Positions 52,595 through 62,067 of a stretch of DNA of 64,000 nucleotides are shown here, one piece after another. This DNA is from Setoptus koraiensis (Eukaryota > Arthropoda). The notes beneath the pieces were generated by a model. The model saw only the letters and a list, made by a program, of their open reading frames with translations, made no database searches and was not told where the DNA came from. The stretch spans positions 744,001-808,000 of the forward strand of contig CM106585.1 of assembly GCA_048013815.1 (NCBI GenBank). The letters are read 5' to 3'. The stretch's first letter is position 1, and every line of letters starts with the position of its first letter. Made by a program: the position numbers and the translations under genes.

Positions 52595-54127
52595 TCAGCA
52601 TGCATGCTCATGCTGTTCGCGACGCCAATGGCCGCCCACATATATGAGCGCTGTGACGAAAATTGTGAACGCCGTGGTCAAAGCAAATATTATGCTGAAT
52701 TCAACTCCAGGGGGACCACTAGAAAGATGACGATGAACCATTGTTACACCACTAGCAGCTACATCGGCACCTTTTAGCCCAGTTGTAGCAAAAGCAGCCG
52801 CAGCCCCAAATCGGACCTCATGTTCAGTGTCCTGATAGTCTCTGATAAGTGATCTTTTGAACGATTCGTCATTGACGTTAATTCGTATGAATCTTGTTAA
52901 CATAAGGTGGACCACTTGTTTCAGTAGCCATCCCTTGAATCCACCTGAATATGTGTAACATATCGCTATCTAGTTCGTCGAAATTATCCTCTTGCTCATA
53001 GAGGTGAGGCGCTGGATTGTTTTTGTTGATACGTAGGTCTGCACTTCTGGTGACGTCAATAGTTATCAACTGTGCCTCATTATTCAAGATGTCTTTGTCG
53101 AATTTGACTAGTTGCTCTTGTTCCAAATCAACATTCACCTTGAGCAATAAAACACCTTGACAATATAGAATGGCTTTCAACCATTTTTGCACCCGCTCAT
53201 CCTCATTCAGGCTCAAATCGACGCTATTTGATTCATCCCTAGCCAGATATCCTCTTCGAGCAAGCCTTGCTATTGTATAGACAGAATTCTGGGCGTACTT
53301 TTCAATCACATTGCATGCGTGCTTTGTTTTTAGGAATGCCTCTAATTTTTGCGAACTATTAACTGTAATACCGATGGAGAATTCTGCTTCTGGTTCCGGT
53401 TTCATCGCTTCCAGCAGCAGTATATTCTCTACTCTATTAAAAAGTTTAAGTCTATCTTTCTTAGCCAAATTGAACAGGTGATTCATGGCAACCGAAAGTT
53501 TGTTCTCATACACATCTGACGATGACGACGATGATGGTCTCTCATTGTCGCTCCGTGAGACAGATTCAATGACTAGGTCTATACTTTCAATCAATTCAGT
53601 ATTATTTGTTTCAGCTGACTCAAGTTTTCTTGCAAGCGACTTCTTACAAGTGAGAACCACTTGACCGGCCAATAAAACGAAGAATTGAGATAGTCTGTGC
53701 TTTTGTTTACTAGTGAAAAAGAGGATCTTATTGTGGGCTATGTTATCTCGCATACGTCTTCCAAAAGCGATTAATTGGTCAGCGAACTCCGTTCGACAAA
53801 CTGAATGAACTTTAGACATTTGTTCGGTGATTTTTTTAGAGTTTCCAGGTCACTCAAGCCATCTACACTATGCATACATCGGTTCAATGTGGGTGTATCC
53901 ATTTTCACATCTTCGTCAATTGATGCCATGGAGTTGGTGATGTCGTCGTATTCAATTAGTTTGTTTGCGTAAAATTGAAATTCCTTAATTGTTTTGACAT
54001 TTCGAAATGTTTCTCTGCACACTTATTTCGTCCAAGTTTCAACAGCATCGGAATATGAACCGATAATGAAGATTACGCAAACAAATAAAAATGTATAGAT
54101 CGCGCGCCTCATCCTCGAGGTCACCAT
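52595..54127 (-). pseudogene. Broken type I membrane protein gene (stop plus two frameshifts)
   Basis: The gene reads from an ATG at 54127 into a signal peptide (YTFLFVCVIFIIGSYSDA). A TAA at 54025-54023 then interrupts the frame, which continues at once in the same frame (VCRETFRNVKTIKEFQFYA). The frame shifts somewhere in 53819-53771 into a 313-codon frame (to 52878), and shifts again in 52915-52878 into a last frame. That last frame contains a transmembrane helix (VEFSIIFALTTAFTIFVTA) and a short tail, RREQHEHAC. Taken together this is a secreted ectodomain of about 470 residues with several Cys, a poly-Ser patch and one C-terminal membrane anchor. I recognise no family. No GT-AG intron could explain the gaps, so the gene is decayed, or the sequence has base errors there. 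Confidence 0.6.
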
Positions 54128-55975
54128 GTAATGTTCTAGCTTATCAAAACTGTTTAATAATTTAGCTGATTGTTCATAATAAGTACTCGAGATTTTTCTG
54201 GGATTGCGAAAGATGTATTAAGCTCGAGTTTTCCTATGTACAATGACAGTCACGCATTCACACTAGCTCGTCTATCTAGCACACAAATAGTAGCTGAAAA
54301 AACTTTGGTACACTTTGAATTTACATCTTACCCACAAATATTCAATGTTTTGTCGTCGTTCATAAGTTATTGCCAGTAGCTTTAGCAGAACTTTTGTTAT
54401 GATCGTGTTGAAAATGGTCAACGTGGGACAACCTACATAACTAGAAATAGCACTTTTTCGTTGATTTTATATGCTTCAGAGAATTCTATCTTAAGTGAAT
54501 TCCATATTACTATTCATGTTTCGGTCTTGAACTGAATAATATGAGGGCAAACTTAATAGAATTCTATGTCGAAAGATAAGACCTCAGATAAAGACTTGTC
54601 ATTATTTCTGCATTTATTAAAGATCAAGTTGAAAGTTCCATGCCATTCCAAAATGTCAAGACAAGCAAGCGATATACCGAAATCCTAGACAATAGTACAC
54701 TAACTATCCGACTGTGGTTGCTTGTCTGATTGAGAGGGGCTCAGATCAATGAAAATAAATATTATCGAATTTCGTAGAAGATTAGAGATGCTAGAGCGCT
54801 ACAAAGAGAAACGCACCACAAAAAATGCTGCAGGTAATTGAAAAACAAACAATGTAGCTGAAAACAGACAATCAAAACCGGAAATTGATGACTAAGGTGA
54901 AAGAATCATTCACTACAAAACTCACAGTCTTCAAAGAGGGTAGATATCGGGTTTGCCGTCGCAGCTTACCTATCATCATTTCTCTTTCTGCTAGGTTATA
55001 ATGATATTGAATTATGAGTCAGAATTAAGCTATTATTAAATCTAAGTGGGGGGATGGATTATGTCGAATGGTTTTGCAAGTTTTTGATTGTTGTAGCAGC
55101 ATGGCGGCAATTTTTTCGAACACGATAAGGCTTCGGTCCATTGTGGCATAAAGTGGCCTCTATTCAATAAGAGCCACTTTAAGCCTATGCCTTCTTAGTT
55201 CTAGTCAAGAGGCCACCTGAGGCCTAGGGGTTCGAACTCGAATCGAAACCTTTAGTGGCCTTTGAATGAATTTATTGTTGAACAAAGGCTGCCAAACAAA
55301 TGTGCACTACGGACATCAGAGGAACTATATATACATCAATACAATAGAGAAATACGATACCAGATAATTGATACAATTGTTGGGTGCTGTGTCGTTCTCA
55401 CAGGATGGAGTAAAATCTCGTCTCCCGACAATCGGAATATAAAAACGGATGCAAGATGCCTAGCATCTATTAAGCGATCATCTGGCCTGATTTGTGTCAA
55501 AATTTTGGCGAAAACCCATGCCATCCATGAGTCATTTTTATAGGATTCTGTCAAGCGAACTTTTCACCTGTAAGCGATATGCTTCAATTGTGCGTATGAA
55601 ATTGTCGAGACCGACACAAATTGAGCGCAGTTGAGAATAGATTTGGATATACGACCGATGTATTTTTCAAATCTGGAATAGATCACACGAAGAGAGTTGA
55701 TTTGGTTTGAATCTCATAAAATCACTGCGACCGCGATTTGTTTGTCTTCATTAGCTATCGGAGAGGTCCCCACATTGGGACGCCTCACTATTCGGGACCA
55801 GATTCTTCGCGCAAAATTCGAAAATTTTATTCGAATTTGGCGCGTGCAAAAAATGGCCAATTTTCGGTGAAAACAAAAGAAAAATAGAAGAAAAGTCGAA
55901 GAAAAACTATACAAATGAAGCGAATTGTAATAACACCTCAGATTTAAATATACCCCACATTCAAGGACACTTTAT
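54128..55975. other. Gene-free stretch before PDCL
   Basis: I see no coding sequence that I can support. The only feature is the degraded MITE relative at about 55145-55262. The right end should contain the PDCL promoter. Confidence 0.4.
55145..55262. repeat. Degraded relative of the 33.9-kb MITE
   Basis: The segment has AAAGTGGCCTCTATT followed by its near complement AATAAGAGCCACTTT, plus further GGCC words (GAGGCCACCTGAGGCC, TAGTGGCCTTTG). This resembles AAGTGGCCTTTATTGCGAATAAAAG inside the 33916-34149 element. No clear terminal repeats remain. Confidence 0.4.
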
Positions 55976-55979
55976 TTGT

Positions 55980-56007
55980 GTAGTAATACTTTATGAAGTA
56001 TTACTAC
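55980..56007 (+). promoter_or_regulatory. Leader hairpin of PDCL with AUG in its loop
   Basis: GTAGTAATACTT (55980-55991) and AAGTATTACTAC (55996-56007) are perfect complements around the four-base loop TATG. The stem ends seven bases before the PDCL ATG. The loop contains an upstream ATG at 55993. Confidence 0.85.
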
Positions 56008-56034
56008 AACAACTATGGCAACATTGGAGGATAA
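55993..56034 (+). CDS. Overlapping uORF of the PDCL leader
   Basis: The ATG in the hairpin loop opens a 13-codon frame (MKYYYNNYGNIGG) that runs over the PDCL start codon in another frame and stops at 56032-56034. If both lie on the transcript, initiation here would compete with PDCL. The T-T-T before the ATG is a weak context. The transcription start is not known, so the uORF may lie outside the mRNA. Confidence 0.35.
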   Translation: MKYYYNNYGNIGG

Positions 56035-56731
56035 AATTCTTAACGGGCCCACTGTGCATTATTGTGACGCAGGAGACGACGATATCAGGCACGATGAGAT
56101 TGATGGTGATGTTGACGTCGATGATGATGATAAGCCAATTGAGACTGAATTGAAACAAATGTCAATCATCGATGACATTGATGGTATCGATGGTGGTAAA
56201 TTACCTACCGGGAGTGCTGGCAAGTGGACGGGCGTGTCTAGAAATACCGGACCGAAAGGCGTAATAGCAGACCAACTGGATTCAGTCGATATAGAAATAG
56301 CTCAACTCATGGAGGATGACGAATGTCTAAGAAAATACATGAAGAAAAGGCTCCAAGTGGAAGAGCCAGAGTTTGGAGATATACGACATATTAAATCGGG
56401 CGAAGAATTTCTCACAGTCGTTGATAAGGAACATCCAAACGTGTTAGTCGTCGTCCATGTCTATGTTAGATTTTCCAGACCGTGTCTAGCTCTGAACAGA
56501 TCTCTCGAATTACTGGCCAATCAATATCGGAGGATAAGGTTTGTCACGTTAGACGCCAGTGTTGCTGGAATGAGTGCAAATTTCAAGGATAATGGTGTGC
56601 CAGCTTTGTTGGTATATAAGAACGGAAATCTAGTCAAAAGTTTGGTGAGGCTGACAGAAGAATTGGATCAAGATTTTGAATTTAATCAGGTGAAAGAATT
56701 CTTAGAATATAACGGAATTATAACTACATAA
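56015..56731 (+). CDS. PDCL: Phosducin-like protein
   Basis: A cytosolic co-chaperone that works with the CCT chaperonin to assemble G-protein beta-gamma dimers. The 238 residues match the family length. The signature GPKGVI follows an acidic N-terminus (DDDDKP), with a helical Gbeta-contacting segment after it (LMEDDECLRKYMKKRL). A thioredoxin-like domain spans about residues 120-235 (NVLVVVHVYVRFSRPC, then RFVTLDAS and VPALLVYKNGNLV). As in the family, it lacks a CxxC redox pair. The gene has one exon. Its start is preceded by a perfect hairpin with an upstream ATG. It converges on the polymerase-like gene with 18 bp between stop codons. Residue details fit PhLP1 better than PDCL2/3 because of the GPKGVI motif. 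Confidence 0.85.
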   Translation: MATLEDKILNGPTVHYCDAGDDDIRHDEIDGDVDVDDDDKPIETELKQMSIIDDIDGIDGGKLPTGSAGKWTGVSRNTGPKGVIADQLDSVDIEIAQLMEDDECLRKYMKKRLQVEEPEFGDIRHIKSGEEFLTVVDKEHPNVLVVVHVYVRFSRPCLALNRSLELLANQYRRIRFVTLDASVAGMSANFKDNGVPALLVYKNGNLVKSLVRLTEELDQDFEFNQVKEFLEYNGIITT

Positions 56732-56749
56732 CAAGAATATAAAACATAA

Positions 56750-57574
56750 CTAGCTGTTTTGTATCGTACGTTTCTTGAAGAAATCATCGATTCGAGTTTG
56801 TCTCAACTTGGGAGCGGTAGCGTCTGTTGATTGCGAATATTGGCTGCCATCAATGGATGATCTTTTCCTACTTAGACTGGAACTCTTTTTGGCCACATTT
56901 TTGTGTTGCAAGCTTATTTTTTCCCTTACATCGGAAGATACCGGTATATAGTGGTATAGTTCCTCTTCGGGCAGAATGAGACTGCTTGGTTTTGGTAAAT
57001 AGGAGTCAATGCGATAATCTCTCGCAGTTTTTAACATTTTAGAATAAGATGAGCATTGATCTGAATTGCTTTCTGCTAACAAATCTATGAAACTTGTATC
57101 GAGGCTATACTCGTATTTTGTTTCCTTCAATCGGGTGAATTTGTCGGCCACTAGACGTATATCTTGCCAGGCAGTGTTGGTTCGAACTTTTTTCAGAGTT
57201 AATAATAATTTTAACTGTAGAACTTCGAATTTAACTTCATGCCAAAAATACGATATATAATTCTCTTCCTTAAGTAAATTGTGAGGTGTCAATGGATCGG
57301 CATAAATAGTTTGTTTGACATCGTCAATATCAATATAAGTTATAGCAAGTCGCGTTGCGCCTTTAGATTCCTCACGGTATTTTTCTTGGAGTCTATCATA
57401 TAATTTACGCGCTAAGTAAATGATAAACTCTACCAACAGATTTCTACTTTTGAATTTGGCCTCCTTTGATAATCTATCGTTATCAACTTCAACACAATCC
57501 ATTGTTTCACTAGGCGTTTCATCGCTACAGCGTAAATCTATGCAAGTATTATGTTGTTGTGTAACTGTGTGCAT
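56750..57574 (-). CDS. Y-family polymerase little-finger and PIP-box protein without catalytic core
   Basis: The 274 residues align with the C-terminal part of DNA polymerase eta. About residues 37-155 resemble the little-finger domain: LARKLYDRL then ATRLAITYIDID matches the family pattern LA.EL..RL....ATQL, and the domain closes with W.DI.L.A.KF. A linker rich in Ser/Lys leads to a PCNA-interacting box, QTRIDDFF, eight residues from the end, the place where polymerase eta has one. No UBZ zinc finger is seen. The palm, fingers and thumb that should precede the little finger are absent. The ATG at 57574 is 183 bp from the divergent VMA21 start, with an in-frame stop just upstream. A TTTATTTTAG acceptor-like site at 57583 leaves open an upstream exon, but none was found. 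Confidence 0.55.
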   Translation of the reverse strand: MHTVTQQHNTCIDLRCSDETPSETMDCVEVDNDRLSKEAKFKSRNLLVEFIIYLARKLYDRLQEKYREESKGATRLAITYIDIDDVKQTIYADPLTPHNLLKEENYISYFWHEVKFEVLQLKLLLTLKKVRTNTAWQDIRLVADKFTRLKETKYEYSLDTSFIDLLAESNSDQCSSYSKMLKTARDYRIDSYLPKPSSLILPEEELYHYIPVSSDVREKISLQHKNVAKKSSSLSRKRSSIDGSQYSQSTDATAPKLRQTRIDDFFKKRTIQNS

Positions 57575-57757
57575 GCTGCTAAAATAAATAATTTATGTGG
57601 ACATTGAGGAAAGAGAAAATTAGAGTCGCTCTAAGAAACACTTCATCCATTTAATTCTATATTACTATGCTCATATGCAATATATTTCTGATACATATTT
57701 CAGCTCTACCATACATACAAAAAATTACTCAACAATACAGACAAGAAGCGTGGCACA
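57575..57757. promoter_or_regulatory. Bidirectional promoter region
   Basis: The 183 bp between the divergent start codons of the polymerase-like gene and VMA21 must hold both promoters if the minus-strand gene starts at 57574. No TATA box is obvious. On the minus strand, CTCTAAT plus pyrimidines before TTTTAG could instead be a 3' splice site. Confidence 0.35.
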
Positions 57758-57994
57758 ATGGCAGGACCTATGCTCAAGTTGAAACCGATTAAAGCCACAA
57801 AGGATGCATTGTCAACACTAATTATTTCTAGCATTGCCATGATTACATTACCATTGATCTCTTATTATCTATTCAAATATCTATTCAACGATAGTACCAC
57901 AGGAGGTGCAACTGCAGCCATAATTACAGTCCATGTTATATTGGCATTATTTGTCTATCGTGCACTCAATGAGAAATCTGAGAAGCAAGAATAA
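57758..57994 (+). CDS. VMA21: VMA21 V-ATPase assembly factor
   Basis: A small ER membrane protein that guides assembly of the V-ATPase Vo sector. The 78 residues match the family size. They contain two transmembrane helices (about 20-41, TLIISSIAMITLPLISYYLF; about 53-69, IITVHVILALFVYRAL) joined by a short loop with Asn and Gly, and charged ends. The second helix, with its VH..LA.FVY pattern, is typical of VMA21. The C-terminus EKSEKQE has no clear KKxx-type retrieval signal, though family members vary here. Single exon, good ATG context (ACAATGG). Confidence 0.88.
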   Translation: MAGPMLKLKPIKATKDALSTLIISSIAMITLPLISYYLFKYLFNDSTTGGATAAIITVHVILALFVYRALNEKSEKQE

Positions 57995-58350
57995 TATCTA
58001 TTTCGTATTCATATTGCTGCACTGATAACGTTCTTATTAAATTGTATTATATACATTGTAATCGGCTCACACCCACTTATTCATTTATAGCCCAGATGAA
58101 AATTGAATCTTGAAATAGCTATACTTCTATTATTGATATCCAAGACATCGCTATCTAAACTTAGTCCTCCTGTCTACAAAACAAAAATCATCCCCATGAA
58201 TATGTCAGATTAATTCATGCAGGCTACATAAGCAAGCCATAAACGTGCTGCTAATCTTGCACAAGATATTAATGCCCTCCGAGTTATACGCCCAAAACAC
58301 TTAAAGAGATTTAATTTATTTAATCAAAGGACCCGAGACGTTTTTCAAAC

Positions 58351-59987
58351 ATGAGTTACAACCAAGTCCAGCCGCGTGTTTTATCTATCCAAAGTCATGT
58401 TGTATCTGGATACTGTGGCAATAAAAGCGCTACCTTCCCACTTCAGGTAAACTTGGAGACTAGCTCCGTTGAAAAATAGTAATCCATTCTACTAACTTTT
58501 GTTGCCAACTACAATGCAATAAAATTTTAGTTAAATGTAGTCATATACCCTTGGTATGCTTTCGTATTATTTTTTTTCTGGTAGATCCTTAAGTAATTAT
58601 GAGTACCCACGACCTATTGACTATCTAGAAAATTATATCTCTCTCAAACCTTGATGCACGAATCAAATCATACGCTAGGTAATGGGATTTGAGGTTGACC
58701 CTATAAACACAGTACAATTCTCCAATCACAGTCAGTACAGAGCATGTAGAGGCCAAATCATCTCGAGCAAGGATCTTGGGGTGTTGGTAGAGGGACTTCA
58801 CTTGAATGGTCTTGATACTAGCTACACTCATATACTGACTGGATATATTACTGATGTGAATCTTTTGCATACACTTGCCAACGTTATAAACGATATTAAA
58901 CGAAAAAATCCGCAATGCATTTATGGTATGTTTTGATGGAGAGAAATTCTAATGTCTTGGTAGAAGCGTTATTATTTGTCAGACCTCAAATATCTATCTT
59001 TATTTAGTTACATTTTCAATTTTTCATAATAACATGATATCTATAATGACTTCTTCACAATCGCTCAATCAATCTTATATGTCAGTATGTGATCCTGTAC
59101 TTGGAGATGAGGGTAAATTGGTGAGTTATCTCTATGTACATTCTTTCTTAAAGTTCTAGGCCACGACTAGAATCATATCGGTTACAATATAAGTTAAATC
59201 TATAGAATATCACGTATCTTTTTGGTGACTGGATATTTCCTTTTCAAATATGTACTTGTGTGTTGAGATCCACGAATTCATTTCAATCCATTAATAGATA
59301 TCCAATCGTTTTCTTTTTTCAGTATGTACCGGAGGGTATTGCAAAACCACTTAAAGATGTCATTATTCCGTTAGCCGATATAGTAGTGCCAAATCAATTT
59401 GAAGCAGAGTGAGTCAAATACAGTTCTAAAGTTTTAAATACATATCAGATAATTTCATCACGGTCATTTGCTGTGCAGTTGGTTCCTTTCAATGAAATAT
59501 ACTTATCCCCTTCTTCTTATTATATTTACATTATCATAACATCAAACATAGATATCTCACGGGTATATCAATAAAATCACTGGATACAGCCATAGAGGCT
59601 ATGAATGTCTTTCACGATTGGGGAGTAAAGATTGTTGTTATATCAAGTGCTATTTTGGATAACGAAAACAATCTGGTAATTTTGGCTAGCCAGCAAATGT
59701 CCAATGACGAGAAGCCACATGTATTAAAACTGGAGGTGACCAGACAAAAGGGTCGTTACGTGGGTACTGGTGATTTGTTCGCAGCGTTGTTGACTGGATG
59801 GCTTTACAAGTCAACAAATGACATTATGATGTCATTGGAGAAGACCGTTAGCACTCTACAGCATGTGATACGTCGTACTCTGGAGATGGCTAAGGAAGAA
59901 TGTCCTCGTGGTTATGAGCTGAAGCTTATTCAAAGCAAGGTAGAAATTGAAAGTCCACGTATAGTTGCGAAGGCCATGAATATTTGA
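58351..59987 (+). CDS. PDXK: Pyridoxal kinase (five exons)
   Basis: A cytosolic kinase that phosphorylates pyridoxal, pyridoxine and pyridoxamine with ATP, giving PLP precursors of vitamin B6 metabolism. Exons are 58351-58446, 58679-58925, 59086-59120, 59323-59408 and 59552-59987, all with GT-AG borders and matching phases (0, 1, 0, 2). They join to 299 codons, close to the usual 310. Motifs in order are [25 protein letters not shown] start (substrate loop), [50 protein letters not shown] and the catalytic GTGDLF with the aspartate base. Nothing required is missing. The gene lies 356 bp after VMA21 and converges on the PNRC-like gene. Confidence 0.93.
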
Positions 59988-60098
59988 TGTTTAGTTTTGT
60001 ATAAGATTATGTGTGTCAGAGTAGAGTAACGGTAGAATAGAAATTTTTGTTTGTTTGTATGTCTATCTTAGCTGGATTTGGTTGTTGCTGTTGTTGTG

Positions 60099-60299
60099 TT
60101 ACGCTAATCTACGCATAATTCTAATTCTAGTGGTTTTCTTGCGTGATGCCACCCAGTTTTTGGAGGGCATTGGCAACATCTCAGGTGGTGGAGGGCATGC
60201 AAATCTGGCGCCCGCATAGTACCTTGCCTGTCTAGCCGTTGGATCTGGAGAAGTGAGAGAAGGTAGAGGTGGTAAAATTGATAAAGTTGCCACTTCCAT
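60099..60299 (-). CDS. PNRC-motif small protein
   Basis: A 66-codon frame carries YYAGARFACPPPPEMLPMPS followed by NW. This matches the conserved (Y/F)AGAKF..PP.P..LPKPP.HW block of proline-rich nuclear receptor coactivators (PNRC1/2). In vertebrates PNRC2 bridges DCP1A and UPF1 in mRNA decapping, and the proline-rich block binds the DCP1 EVH1 domain. The residues after it are basic (RKKTTRIRIMRRLA). An upstream exon is possible: CAAG and TCAG acceptor-like sites lie about 15-25 bp before the ATG, and the frame is open to there. Role in this organism is inferred from the motif only. Confidence 0.6.
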   Translation of the reverse strand: MEVATLSILPPLPSLTSPDPTARQARYYAGARFACPPPPEMLPMPSKNWVASRKKTTRIRIMRRLA

Positions 60300-60301
60300 T
60301 G

Positions 60302-62067
60302 TATACTTATGATGCTGACTTGTAGATTAGATTTTTGTTATTGTTCGAATAGATGATCGGTTCAATTTGATTTAGTCGATATCTAAATTACATTCAATTA
60401 ATCAGTAAATATATATAATTTTTAATTGTTATATATAACAACTGCGCTACTCAAAATTCTTCGTTCTATTTTATTTTATAAATCCTCGTTTAAATCGTTG
60501 TAGATAATATAATTTAGTCCAGCTAAATTGTTGTCATAAAAGTGTTTCATTTGTGTGAAATAATAATGGTAATAATATAGATTTAGTTTAATAATATAGA
60601 GGATATTGTGACGATTTCGACATTGGCTGGTAGACGAAAAATTTATACGATTGCGTTGTTCTAACAAGCTTTTCTCTCGTTTTGACTATTCCATAGAAAT
60701 TCTCTTGTCTGGCAATAGAACAACAAAGATTACAACACTTTGCGCATACACAAGCGTGTTTCTTTGTTATTTGTGTGAGACAACGAACAAAAAGAAATCA
60801 GCAGTACAGTTCCTTTACAAAGGTTTCTATATATAAATCAGGTGTGCTCGCTGTAAACAATTTTGTGCGTGTGTGACTAATAGTGTGCCAGACATCAGAG
60901 CGACAAAATGTGTTAATGCAGGCGTAGTGAATACACAATAGCGGGGGTCACCAACACTTCTTTTCCCCTCTCACATGCGCACAAAAGTTGTGTATTGTGC
61001 GAAGTTTTACATGCTGTTCGAACAAACGGGAGACATTTGTTATCATGGGAGATCTCCTCCCAAGAATACCCCTCACTAGACTAGCGAGTGTCTAAACTTC
61101 TGGTTTCAATTAGTGGTCTTCGAAGAGACAAAAGATATCATCTAAATGAAAACGACAAAACAGGATATGTTTAACAAGTAGGTGTCAATTTTTTCTATTC
61201 CAAACGCACTGACAAGATCTCTGTGCGAGCTTGCATTTCCAAGGGAGATTCACAAGGTCTCCCCGAGATACAAAGGGAGAATTCGAAACAAGCGCTCGGT
61301 TGTGCGCAGGGGAAAGAACAATTTCTCCACCTGTGTTCAATCAAAAACAACATCAGTGTGCAAAATATCCAAGTCAAAATCCTTTATGTGTGCGCGATAG
61401 AAATTTTTGCACTCTTCTACACAGTTGACCGGGCAACCTTGCAAATATCTGACTTGTGTGCGTGCTATAAAATGATCTATTTGGTTAGGGCAAGATCTCT
61501 ATCAGAGATTAATGGTAGTATATATTTATTTACAGAGACACAGCTCGCCAACAAGTCTATCTAATCAGCGATACATTGGCTTACAACAATTGTTAATCAT
61601 CCATAATCAGCCACGGGATCAAATGAATTCTATCATACATTCATGTGTTTACCAATAAACGCATGACGACCGCTCATGTGTGCAAATCCGTCTACTGCTA
61701 GTAATTAATGGTAGTAAGTTTGCTTCGTGCAAACAAACTGATATATTATTGCTGATACAAAACTCGATGTCATGATCGGATTATGAGTCATGTGATTCGT
61801 ACAATAAGATTGGAGGACGATGGAAATATGTTCAACTCTATCAGTAGACACATAGATGCCTCAAAGGTGTCAATTGCTAGCGGATTATCGAGCTACAAAT
61901 GGTCTCGCCCAATCAATTAAACACAGACCTAGACACAGTGGCAAAACATTCGATATTCTTCACCCGCCTGCTGCCGAGCAAAATATCATCTATTGTTTCT
62001 GGCCACGTATTCAAAGATTTAGATTTACTTGACTGATTGTTATTTTGCTGATCATCAGGAAATCGCA
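60302..62067. other. Gene-free stretch and TMC 3' UTR
   Basis: No coding sequence that I can support. The right part should contain the TMC 3' UTR; an AATAAA on the minus strand at 61530-61525 could be its poly(A) signal, about 540 nt after the stop. Confidence 0.4.

Noticed and set aside
55221-55250. A GTTCGAACTC sequence resembling a tRNA T-loop
   Set aside because: No acceptor, D or anticodon stem can be placed around it; it lies in the decayed MITE relative.
58625-58915. A 96-codon frame opposite pyridoxal kinase exon 2
   Set aside because: It is the antisense shadow of a well-supported exon.
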